A DNA stretch of 7,152 nucleotides from assembly GCA_029555925.1 (NCBI GenBank), contig JAKPQU010000220.1:1-7152 (forward strand), in the 5' to 3' direction. Under the pieces are notes generated by a model. That model was not told the origin of the DNA and made no database searches. It saw only the letters and a list, made by a program, of their open reading frames with translations. Source of the DNA: Bacillota bacterium (GTDB lineage: Bacteria; Eremiobacterota; SpSt-956; JAKJGF01). Numbering within the stretch: position 1 is the stretch's first letter; each line of letters opens with the position of its first letter. Below, one piece after another: positions 1 to 6,387 of the stretch. Both the position numbers and the translations under genes were made by a program.

Positions 1-92
1 CATATGAGTCCTGAATTTAACTCCATAGTTATATTCACGCCCTGTCTTATCAGGTTATAGTGTATTTCATAACTTATTAGAATTTAAGTCGT

Positions 93-163
93 CGTGACGC
101 GTAACGCGTGACGCGTGACGGGTTTAATCCCTGCGCATCACACATTACGCATTACGCATTACG
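93..163. repeat. Two heptanucleotide tandem arrays
   Basis: Bases 93-120 are four contiguous 7-bp units: CGTGACG, CGTAACG, CGTGACG, CGTGACG. After a 15-bp gap, bases 136-163 are four more 7-bp units: CATCACA followed by three copies of CATTACG. Both arrays are 28 bp long and non-coding. The first shares the 16-bp string CGTAACGCGTGACGCG with 2457-2472, downstream of the ABC ATPase genes, so this is a dispersed repeat family and not a local expansion. It resembles in form the short tandem heptamer repeats known between cyanobacterial genes. The function is unknown. Confidence 0.85.
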
Positions 164-191
164 AGGTCATTATTTATGGATAGTTATGAAA

Positions 192-269
192 CTAACTATA
201 TTCATGACCGGCCTCAATATATTCAAAAATTTCTCTGATAGCTTTTTCGGCAGATAAATCTGCAGTGGA
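192..269 (-). pseudogene. Possible decayed 3' end of an unknown gene
   Basis: On the minus strand, 25 codons open just after a TGA (272-270) and end at TAG (194-192). They translate to a protein-like, amphipathic tail with the core SAEKAIREIFEYIEAGH. It has no start codon and no ribosome binding site, and the sequence upstream of it (above 272 on the plus strand) is AT-rich with stops in every frame. I do not recognise the family. It could be the surviving C-terminus of a degraded gene, or chance, since 25-codon open runs are not rare. A weaker 20-codon ORF overlaps it on the opposite strand. Confidence 0.2.
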
Positions 270-336
270 TCAAGTTAAGTTAAAATTATCTTAACAAAAT
301 GTTTATTAGAGGTTTTTTCATTTTTCTTATAGAATA

Positions 337-366
337 TTGTTGTTACCTGAAGGAAGTTATTATAAT
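337..366 (+). promoter_or_regulatory. Candidate sigma70-type promoter for the ABC ATPase unit
   Basis: TATAAT at 361-366 is a perfect -10 box. TTGTTG at 337-342 lies 18 bp upstream, and TTGTTA at 340-345 is an alternative -35 box at 15 bp. The resulting 5' leader would be about 65 nt. A second TATAAT at 416-421 has no well-spaced -35 element. In AT-rich DNA such boxes arise by chance, so this is only a candidate. Confidence 0.3.
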
Positions 367-438
367 AATAAAAAAGAACCTGATATGTCAATGACCGGTT
401 GAAGCACTCTATCAATATAATTCTTTGAGTAAAAGATA

Positions 439-1443
439 ATGAATGAATTTCAAAAAATATCTGAAATAAATAATAATTCGTGTATAAAATTTAAAAATGT
501 AAGGGTAGATTACCAGGTCCGTGAAGGCCTTGTGAAATCTGTCGACGGGGTAACCTTTGATGTAAAAAAAGGCAAAATTACTGCCCTTATAGGAGAATCG
601 GGAAGCGGAAAAAGCACAATTACAGGGGCAGTCCTCAGAATACTCGCACCTAACGGAAAAATCTCTCCTGAAAGTAAAATCTTATTTGAGGGAAAAGATA
701 TTTTAAAGATGTCACCTCATGAAGTCAGGAACTTCAGATGGCGAAAAGCTTCCATGGTTTTCCAGGCTGCTCAGAATGCCATGAATCCCACTGTACGTAT
801 AAAATCACAGATATTCGATACGGTAACGGATCATGGCGAAAATCCCGGCAGTGAAGAATATCGTGAAAGACTGCAGGAATTACTCAGCATGGTAAGGCTC
901 GAACCAAAAAGAGTTTTGAATGCTTTCCCTCATGAACTGAGCGGCGGTATGAGACAGAGGGTAATAATCGCCATGTCCATGATTTTAAAACCCGAGTTTA
1001 TCATACTGGACGAGCCGACCACTGCTCTTGACGTAATCACCCAGTCCTATATTTTTGATATTTTAAAAGAAATACATGAAAAAACCGGCCAGACTATGAT
1101 CTTTATAACCCATGATATGAGCGCAGTGGCAAAACTTGCAGATACCATAGGGGTTATGTATGCAGGAAAAATTTTTGAACTCTGTGATGCAGATGTTCTT
1201 TTTGACAGGCCCCTTCATCCTTATACAACGGGACTCCTCAACTCCATTCCTTCTATTGAAGGGGATACGATAAAACGTAAACCTGTAAAAGGCCAGACTC
1301 CTGATCTTATAAATAAACCTCCGGGATGTGTCTTTCATCCCAGATGTGATTATGCGGAACAGATCTGTAAGGAGAAAGAGCCGGAATTTTCAGACCTGGG
1401 AGGAGGACATTTCGTGGCCTGTCATAAAGGAGGTAACATATAA
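439..1443 (+). CDS. Peptide/oligosaccharide ABC importer ATPase, OppD/DppD type
   Basis: This is a cytoplasmic ATP-hydrolysing subunit of an Opp/Dpp-family ABC importer, which powers uptake of peptides, nickel or oligosaccharides. Visible motifs: Walker A GESGSGKST (52-60), Q-loop glutamine 109 within FQAAQNAMNP, signature LSGGMRQR (167-174), Walker B with D191/E192, and switch histidine 225. The C-terminal oligo_HPY-type extension carries Cys 297, 303, 310 and 328; the equivalent cysteines bind a [4Fe-4S] cluster in mycobacterial Dpp/Opp structures. The 334-residue length is normal. The QNAMNP variant of the Q-loop recalls the QGAMNALNP form that I associate with archaeal and Thermotoga oligosaccharide importers, so the substrate is open. 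The ATG at 439 is the only sensible start, because an in-frame TAA lies at 430-432, but its ribosome binding site is weak. The gene overlaps the next by one base, and no permease gene adjoins. Confidence 0.93.
   Translation: MNEFQKISEINNNSCIKFKNVRVDYQVREGLVKSVDGVTFDVKKGKITALIGESGSGKSTITGAVLRILAPNGKISPESKILFEGKDILKMSPHEVRNFRWRKASMVFQAAQNAMNPTVRIKSQIFDTVTDHGENPGSEEYRERLQELLSMVRLEPKRVLNAFPHELSGGMRQRVIIAMSMILKPEFIILDEPTTALDVITQSYIFDILKEIHEKTGQTMIFITHDMSAVAKLADTIGVMYAGKIFELCDADVLFDRPLHPYTTGLLNSIPSIEGDTIKRKPVKGQTPDLINKPPGCVFHPRCDYAEQICKEKEPEFSDLGGGHFVACHKGGNI
1426..1434 (+). promoter_or_regulatory. Ribosome binding site of the second ATPase gene
   Basis: AAAGGAGGT lies inside the last codons of the upstream ATPase gene, 9 nt before the ATG at 1443. 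This fixes the start of the second gene and, with the TAATG overlap, indicates translational coupling. It is much stronger than the site of the first gene. Confidence 0.85.
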
Positions 1444-2441
1444 TGACACCTGTAGTGGCTCTGAAAAATATTTTTATGAACTTTGATACAGGTAACGGTA
1501 AAACCCTCCGTGCATCAGTCGATGTCAATATGTCCATCAATGAAAGAGAAATAGTAACAGTAGTAGGGGAGAGCGGATGCGGTAAAAGCACTATAGGAAA
1601 AATCTGTCTCGGCGTGCAAAAACCTTCTTCCGGTAAAGTGTTATTTAACGGAACCGATATATGGGGGCCAAAATTTAAATGGTCAAAAGAATATCGTCTC
1701 ATGGTTCAGGTAGTACACCAGGATTCCTACGCAAGTTTAAATCCTGTAAAAACTATAGATCAGATATTAAGTGATCCCTTCCTTTTTCACAGAATTGCAG
1801 AAAATTCTTCGGAAGCACATAAAAAAGTAATAGATCTTCTTAACGGTGTGGGCCTTACACCGGCAGATTATTTTGCAAATAAATATCCCTTTCAGCTAAG
1901 CGGGGGGCAGCGTCAGAGAGTTTCCATTGCAAGAGCTACCATATTGAAACCGAAATTAATTATTACAGATGAGCCAGTATCAGGAGTAGATTCATCACTT
2001 CGTATTGCCATACTGGATTTAATGAGGAAATTAAATGAAGACCATGGTATAGCTTTTCTCTATATTACCCATGATCTTGCCACTGCCCGTTATTTCGGGA
2101 AAGGCGGAAAAATTATCGTCATGTATTTAGGTCATATCGTAGAAGAAGGAGATGTAGGGGAAGTAATTGATAACCCGAGACATCCCTATCTTCAGGCACT
2201 TCTTTCCGCTCTTCCTCCTCCAGATCCTAAGAAAGCGAAAATAAAAAAAGAACTTCCCCTGAAGAGTCTTGATATGCCTGATCCTACAGATCCTCCTCCG
2301 GGGTGTCCTTTTAATCCTCGATGTCCTTACTCGGAAGAAATCTGTATGGAAAAAAATCCTGAACAGATATCGCAGGAAAAATCTCAGCCCCATTTTGTGG
2401 CATGTCATTTCGAGAAAACAAAAATTCCTCTATGGAAATAA
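1443..2441 (+). CDS. Peptide/oligosaccharide ABC importer ATPase, OppF/DppF type
   Basis: This is the partner ATPase expected to pair with the preceding OppD-type protein as a heterodimer beneath an importer's two permeases. Motifs: Walker A GESGCGKST (42-50), Q-loop Gln 93 in VHQDSYASLNP, signature LSGGQRQR (152-159), Walker B with D176/E177, and switch His 210. The sequence EPVSGVDSSLR (177-187) is typical of the OppF side of the family. The oligo_HPY-type tail has Cys 288, 294, 301 and 321, the same four-cysteine layout as its partner and a probable [4Fe-4S] site. The start overlaps the stop of the previous gene (TAATG) and has a strong Shine-Dalgarno at 1426-1434. Its length of 332 residues is normal. 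It is the last gene of the unit: the next gene converges on it, and heptamer repeats begin 16 bp after its stop. Confidence 0.93.
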   Translation: MTPVVALKNIFMNFDTGNGKTLRASVDVNMSINEREIVTVVGESGCGKSTIGKICLGVQKPSSGKVLFNGTDIWGPKFKWSKEYRLMVQVVHQDSYASLNPVKTIDQILSDPFLFHRIAENSSEAHKKVIDLLNGVGLTPADYFANKYPFQLSGGQRQRVSIARATILKPKLIITDEPVSGVDSSLRIAILDLMRKLNEDHGIAFLYITHDLATARYFGKGGKIIVMYLGHIVEEGDVGEVIDNPRHPYLQALLSALPPPDPKKAKIKKELPLKSLDMPDPTDPPPGCPFNPRCPYSEEICMEKNPEQISQEKSQPHFVACHFEKTKIPLWK

Positions 2442-2456
2442 TTTTTATGCACGGGT

Positions 2457-2559
2457 CGTAACGCGTGACGCGAGGTTTACCCGATGAACCTTTATAATCA
2501 CCGGTAATCGAACACTGATTATCAGTCACTGGTCACCGGTCACTGCTCACTGATTACTG
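2457..2559. repeat. Heptanucleotide arrays in the convergent gap
   Basis: Bases 2457-2472 (CGTAACG, CGTGACG, then CG) repeat 16 bp of the upstream array at 100-115, and both are followed closely by GGTTTA. Bases 2511-2559 form seven 7-bp steps in one register: AACACTG, ATTATCA, GTCACTG, GTCACCG, GTCACTG, CTCACTG, ATTACTG. The last units supply the stop codon (TGA, complement of 2547-2549) and the last few codons of the FGE-like gene. No intrinsic terminator is obvious for either converging gene; short hairpins such as ACTGA-TTA-TCAGT (2514-2526) can form within the array. Confidence 0.8.
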
Positions 2560-3662
2560 TGATGGCTTCTTGCAATACGAAAACCTACGATATTACTTCC
2601 CATATTTGGCGGCCAATCGCTTCTTACTGAAGAACGGCATAAGGCTCCGTCCTGTTTCCAGCTGCCTCCCCTTACAACCCTGCGGACTCCCGAAGAAGAA
2701 CCGGTGGGGTTAACAACATGGCCGGAAGGATAACCGCCATACCAGTCACTGCACCACTGCCATACATTTCCACTCATATCAAAAAGACCGAAGTTATTTG
2801 GTCTTCCGTTTCCTCCTGCTATCCCCACATCATGATGATTATTGGCCGAGTTGCCTCCATACCAGCAGAAACTGTCATTTACCGTATCTCCCCAGTAATA
2901 ATCGGTAGTTGTTCCTGCCCTGCAGGCATATTCCCATTCCGCTTCAGTGGGAAGCCTGTATCCGCTTTTCGTTAAATCTGCATTCCCTCTGTGATTTATA
3001 TCACCATAACATCTGTTAAAACCTTCTTTGTCTGAAAGCCAGTTACAGTAGGCCACTGCACCGAACCATGTAACATACACGGCAGGTCTTTTCTCATAAC
3101 CGGGTTTCACAGTAAAAATTTCATCTTTCACAATGCCGGAATATTCGTTTTTTTCTAATTTAATCCACTGGGATTTCATTTCCGGCTGGTTTCCCACAGA
3201 ATTTAAAAATTCACAGTAATCTGCATTTGTTACAGTGTAATTGCTCATAAAGAAATTATTCACCGTAACGGCATGTACAGGTAATTCATTATCTTTTTTG
3301 CTGCTCCCCATATTAAAAATTCCGCCGGGAATAAAAATCATTCTTATATTTACCAGATAATTTCTATGGACTTCATGGATAATTTCATTGCCTGTTTTCG
3401 GACAGAACTTTTTATTCACAGGGTGATTTTCTCCGCAATAAAGGCATTTAGTCTGTAATTTAGAACCGCATCTGCTGCAGAAAAGCATTTCATCTTTATT
3501 CTTTGTGTTGCAGGAAAGACATAGGACTGTAACACCGGGGATTTCCATAACATCTGTAACAAAGTTCTGGCTGTTACAGTAAGCACAGTAAACACTGTTG
3601 AAACCTTCCGGTATATCCAGAGAAGCACCGCAATTATTACATTTTATATTTTTTCCGGTCAT
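2547..3662 (-). CDS. Tandem zinc-ribbon protein with an FGE/SUMF1-like domain
   Basis: The N-terminal third carries cysteine pairs of zinc ribbons: C8/C11 with C26/C29, C48/C51 with C62/C65 (CX2C-X10-CX2C), and C73/C76 with C87, where a threonine (90) replaces the fourth cysteine. Residues about 105-365 form a formylglycine-generating-enzyme-like domain (FGE-sulfatase family): IPGGIFNMGS (111-120), the RLPTEAEWEYACRAG block (236-250), GLFDMSGNVWQWCSDW (292-307), RRVVRGGSW (327-335) and the terminal VGFRIA. Active FGE enzymes convert a sulfatase cysteine to formylglycine using two copper-binding cysteines soon after GGS; here that stretch reads GGSWKQDGALC, leaving at most one, so classical activity is doubtful. 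The family also includes binding or modifying proteins of other kinds. No signal peptide is seen, so it is probably cytoplasmic. GGGAGG lies 8 nt before the ATG (plus 3671-3676). The last four residues and stop fall in repeat DNA. The gene converges with the ATPase unit and diverges from the PLD gene. Confidence 0.85.
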   Translation of the reverse strand: MTGKNIKCNNCGASLDIPEGFNSVYCAYCNSQNFVTDVMEIPGVTVLCLSCNTKNKDEMLFCSRCGSKLQTKCLYCGENHPVNKKFCPKTGNEIIHEVHRNYLVNIRMIFIPGGIFNMGSSKKDNELPVHAVTVNNFFMSNYTVTNADYCEFLNSVGNQPEMKSQWIKLEKNEYSGIVKDEIFTVKPGYEKRPAVYVTWFGAVAYCNWLSDKEGFNRCYGDINHRGNADLTKSGYRLPTEAEWEYACRAGTTTDYYWGDTVNDSFCWYGGNSANNHHDVGIAGGNGRPNNFGLFDMSGNVWQWCSDWYGGYPSGHVVNPTGSSSGVRRVVRGGSWKQDGALCRSSVRSDWPPNMGSNIVGFRIARSHHSNQ

Positions 3663-3857
3663 TTTTTCAACCTCCCTGTTTATAACACAATTTTTCGTGA
3701 TCTATGGCACATTATGCGAAGATTATTATATCAGAAAGATTTTTTTATGTATATGTGAAAAATTATTGCTCTGTTACCGTAATGTTACCACAATGTTTTA
3801 TTCCTGCCTGTTATATTCTGAATATAAGACGTACATATTTTTAAGGAGGTAATTTAA
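3663..3857. promoter_or_regulatory. Divergent intergenic region with promoter candidates
   Basis: This 195-bp gap must serve both the FGE-like gene (leftward) and the PLD gene (rightward). On the minus strand a TATAAT (plus 3725-3730) sits about 60 bp before the FGE-like ATG, with a poor -35 (TATACA) at 17 bp. On the plus strand TATATT (3812-3817) and TATAAG (3823-3828) are possible -10 boxes for the PLD gene, without good -35 partners. Three copies of a TGTT motif spaced by exactly 11 bp (TGTTACC at 3772 and 3783, TGTTTTA at 3794) precede these boxes and could be a regulator site. No small gene is convincing here. Confidence 0.4.
3843..3850 (+). promoter_or_regulatory. Ribosome binding site of the PLD gene
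   Basis: AAGGAGGT lies 7 nt before the ATG at 3858. It is a near-perfect anti-Shine-Dalgarno complement and fixes the start of the long reading frame. Confidence 0.85.
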
Positions 3858-6104
3858 ATGATAAAAACAATTTCTAACAACAGCTTTATTACAACACCAT
3901 TCTCAACAAAGAAAAGAGAGGATAACAACTTTTTTGCAGACGACATGGTAATTCTTTCAGGATTAATGTCTGACAGCAAAAAAGAACCAGTAAATAACAT
4001 TTTACAGGAAAAAGATGTTTTAAAGATACCTGATGATCACCTGTTAGCTCAAAAAGAAGTAGAACTCAGATGTCTAGAAAATAACCTTTCATCAATTGAA
4101 GATATTCACAGATCACTTCATGAATATAACATCTGTGGTGATGAATTGCAGAAAATTCATGAAAAAATGTCCGGCCTTAAATACAACATAAAATATATCA
4201 CTTCTGAGATAAGGAGTCTCAGACTGAAAAAAATACAACATTACATTTCCCCTCTGCCGAAAGAAGTAAGTAACTATTATAAAAAGGTAAATTTTGATAT
4301 TTCAACTGAAGAAATGGATAAAATAGGAAAGATATATACAGAATTATCAAATAATGAGAGTCCCATAAAAATTAAAGGTAACACCATAAATACCCTTGAA
4401 GGAGAGGAAATCTGGAAAGAAATGAACAGGATGCTTGATATAAAAGAAGGAACTCCTCCCGTGGAAATAGATGTGGAATATTATCTTCTTGGACATAAAG
4501 ATATATATAATAAATTAAAGAAAGCAGCAAAAAACGGCCATAAAATAAGAGTCATAATAGATCCGGGAACAGGAATGAAACCAGGGAACTGCTACAATAA
4601 CAGAGACGTATCTGAATATCTTAACTGCCTTACTAACCTTACATCTCTCCAGGAAGAAACAGAAGGAAGCAATTTTGCCTTTACTGTGGCCAAAAAAGAC
4701 TCTATAAAAAATTTAATGCACAGAAAATTTCTCCGTGTCGGAGAGAAAGTTCTCATCGGAGGTATGAACTGTGATAAAGGTTCCGGTGAAAATGCAGATT
4801 ATGCCATGACCGTAGAAGGCCCTGCAGCAAAAGAACTTACTGCCAGGTTCCAGGAACATATAATAAATTCGGCAGGAAGAACAATGAGAGATATATTCGG
4901 CAATGATATAGACCTGCTCAAAAATGGATACATAACAGACGGACTAACAGGGGAACCGATAAAATACAGGTTTTTGCTTACTCCTTCTCAGTTTTGCAAT
5001 TTCCTCATATTGCTTCTTCCGGCAGAAAGTCGGAAATATATAGAAAATGCCCCGAATTTCTTTGACAGAGTCATAAGAATATTTGAAGAATATAAAAAAG
5101 CAGGCCTTAATCCTGAAGCTTACGGGGAATTTAAAGAGGCAAATAGCTCTCCCTATATTTCAGATACACCTTTAATGGCAAACCTTATGAATGAAAAGGA
5201 AGATTTTTACGCAGCCCTGACAGAGAAAGGACGAAGCTGTTTATATAAAAAACTCGACGAATCTTTTAATAAAATGAATTCAAATGAGAATCTGGCTTAT
5301 CTGAAAGATATAACACTCCCAGAAGGAGGTGTTGCAGGTAATCAGACACTGACGGTCGGAACAGGTCATGAAGAACTCCAATCCCTTGTAATTTACGCCA
5401 TAAACAGTGCAGAAGAATTTCTCTATATACCTTCTTTCTGTCTCGGTCCCGATCTTGCAGAAGTTATTATAGAAAAGAAAAAAACCATGGAAAAATCCGG
5501 GAAAAATTTTGACATAAGGATAATACTCGAACCTTCTGAGATGCCGGCCAATAATATTGACAGCTATATTCTGTTAAAAAATGCCGGAATCCCGGTAAAA
5601 TTCGCACGTCTTGACGGGACAGGGGAAAATCATGACAGAAAACTTCATTCCAAAATGATTGTAAGCGATAAGGTTATATTTACGGGAAGCACAAACCTTA
5701 CCCATACAGGACTGAGACAAAATCAGGAAACAAGTGTTATGGCTTTTATAGATCCATTATCAGGTGAAAGTAACATGGAAGAATATAAAAAGAATTTTCT
5801 CGAATTATGGGAAGATCAGAGTGTTGATGTTAATCTATCTTTACCGCCTTCCGGCAGACCGATTGTTATGAGTAAAGAAGAATATGAAAGGGATTTAGTC
5901 AGGAAGGCAATTAGAGATATAGGCAGATATGAAAGAACTATTGGATATAAAATTAAAAATATTGCAGAAAGCAGGGAAGACGTAAAAGAAGAATTTCAAA
6001 GATTTAAACATGAAGGATTTCATGACGGATATGCAAGGCTTCTTGCATTGAAGAAATTTTATACGGAAGAAGAGATTAACTCTTTAAGGATAGCACAGGC
6101 ATAG
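3858..6104 (+). CDS. Two-domain phospholipase D superfamily protein
   Basis: The protein has two PLD-type catalytic half-sites. The first, about residues 180-340, contains HRK at 288-290 and GGMN at 301-304, but glycine 295 replaces the aspartate of HxK-x4-D. The second, about 500-655, has the complete motif: H597, K599, D604 and GSTN at 610-613. Family members cleave or transfer phosphodiester bonds of phospholipids or nucleic acids through a histidine-linked intermediate; the substrate here cannot be read from sequence. Residues 60-130 look helical and possibly coiled-coil, 350-490 form a long helical insert between the halves, and 670-748 form a charged helical tail. No signal peptide or membrane segment is visible. 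At 748 residues it is longer than bacterial cardiolipin synthases and lacks their N-terminal membrane helices, so cardiolipin synthase is unlikely. It is transcribed divergently from the FGE-like gene and ends before a strong hairpin. Confidence 0.85.
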   Translation: MIKTISNNSFITTPFSTKKREDNNFFADDMVILSGLMSDSKKEPVNNILQEKDVLKIPDDHLLAQKEVELRCLENNLSSIEDIHRSLHEYNICGDELQKIHEKMSGLKYNIKYITSEIRSLRLKKIQHYISPLPKEVSNYYKKVNFDISTEEMDKIGKIYTELSNNESPIKIKGNTINTLEGEEIWKEMNRMLDIKEGTPPVEIDVEYYLLGHKDIYNKLKKAAKNGHKIRVIIDPGTGMKPGNCYNNRDVSEYLNCLTNLTSLQEETEGSNFAFTVAKKDSIKNLMHRKFLRVGEKVLIGGMNCDKGSGENADYAMTVEGPAAKELTARFQEHIINSAGRTMRDIFGNDIDLLKNGYITDGLTGEPIKYRFLLTPSQFCNFLILLLPAESRKYIENAPNFFDRVIRIFEEYKKAGLNPEAYGEFKEANSSPYISDTPLMANLMNEKEDFYAALTEKGRSCLYKKLDESFNKMNSNENLAYLKDITLPEGGVAGNQTLTVGTGHEELQSLVIYAINSAEEFLYIPSFCLGPDLAEVIIEKKKTMEKSGKNFDIRIILEPSEMPANNIDSYILLKNAGIPVKFARLDGTGENHDRKLHSKMIVSDKVIFTGSTNLTHTGLRQNQETSVMAFIDPLSGESNMEEYKKNFLELWEDQSVDVNLSLPPSGRPIVMSKEEYERDLVRKAIRDIGRYERTIGYKIKNIAESREDVKEEFQRFKHEGFHDGYARLLALKKFYTEEEINSLRIAQA

Positions 6105-6120
6105 AATAATATAATTCTAT
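6101..6120 (+). repeat. Small AT-rich inverted repeat over the PLD stop codon
   Basis: ATAGAAT (6101-6107) and ATTCTAT (6114-6120) are perfect inverted copies around a 6-nt loop and include the TAG stop (6102-6104). The stem is short and nearly all A/T, so its stability is low. It may simply reflect base composition. Confidence 0.4.
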
Positions 6121-6149
6121 ATTGAATTTCATAATTTCTACTGTTATTA

Positions 6150-6192
6150 TGTATAGGAAGTGATTGCTGGAGCAGTAATCACTTCCTATACA
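6150..6192 (+). terminator. Long hairpin, probable terminator after the PLD gene
   Basis: TGTATAGGAAGTGATTGCT (6150-6168) pairs with 6174-6192 over 19 positions with a single G-U, leaving the 5-nt loop GGAGC. It lies 46 bp after the PLD stop. The downstream tract (ATTTAATTATATA) is T-rich but lacks a clean run of Ts, so termination is likely but not textbook. The stem is longer than most intrinsic terminators and would fold equally on either strand. Confidence 0.65.
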
Positions 6193-6209
6193 ATTTAATT
6201 ATATAAATC

Positions 6210-6242
6210 ATAAATCTATAGATTTTAAATCTAGAGATTTAT
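6210..6242. repeat. Nested AT-rich palindromes
   Basis: AAATCTATAGATTT (6212-6225) is a perfect 14-bp palindrome. AAATCTAGAGATTT (6227-6240) is a near copy with a two-base centre. Together they also form one larger inverted repeat, with ATAAATCT at 6210-6217 opposite AGATTTAT at 6235-6242. The cluster sits between the PLD hairpin and the small membrane-protein gene, where an operator for the latter would be expected. It could also be mere AT-rich folding DNA. Confidence 0.55.
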
Positions 6243-6375
6243 AATCCTATCATGGTTATATATTGTAAAAGGTCTATTGAGAAATCTAAAAACCAGCAGG
6301 GAAAATATATGCTATGTGATATCCCTGGCTAAATAATCAAGCTTACCTGAAGATTGTAAAAGGAGATGAAGCAAT

Positions 6376-6381
6376 AGGAGG
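6376..6381 (+). promoter_or_regulatory. Ribosome binding site of the frameshifted membrane gene
   Basis: AGGAGG is followed after 6 nt by the ATG at 6388. This ideal initiation site opens a frame of only 23 codons, whereas the long protein-like frame starts one base later. It is the main evidence that the downstream gene suffered a one-base shift just after its start. Confidence 0.75.
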
Positions 6382-6387
6382 CTTTTT

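Larger units (their letters stand above)
164..438. other. Non-coding leader of the ABC ATPase genes
   Basis: No convincing intact gene lies between the heptamer arrays and the first ATPase start at 439. The stretch is AT-rich and interrupted by stops in all frames. It contains a possible decayed coding tail on the minus strand (192-269), a 20-codon plus-strand ORF at 176-238 without a ribosome binding site, and a promoter candidate at 337-366. The octamer ATGACCGG occurs at 204-211 and again at 391-398, with no known meaning. The 378 bp between the last upstream stop (58-60) and the first ATPase gene argue against read-through from an upstream transport gene. Confidence 0.6.

Noticed and set aside
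1..60. Open frames at the left edge on both strands, possible end of an upstream gene
   Set aside because: The plus frame (stop 58-60) and a minus frame reading TGREYNYGVKFRTHM are both open but too short to judge, and the minus frame has no start before the edge.
93..163. CRISPR-like array
   Set aside because: The units are contiguous 7-bp repeats with no spacers, and no cas gene is present.
176..238. 20-codon ORF starting ATGGATAGT
   Set aside because: It has no ribosome binding site, is very short, and overlaps a more protein-like run on the other strand.
2442..2546. Bidirectional intrinsic terminator between the convergent genes
   Set aside because: Only short stems from the repeats are visible, with no GC-rich hairpin followed by a T run on either strand.
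3598..3852. 84-codon plus-strand ORF across the divergent region
   Set aside because: It starts inside the FGE-like gene on the opposite strand, has no ribosome binding site, and covers the region needed for two promoters.
6252..6332. 26-codon ORF between the PLD hairpin and the membrane gene
   Set aside because: No Shine-Dalgarno site and no recognisable sequence; it lies among AT-rich palindromes.
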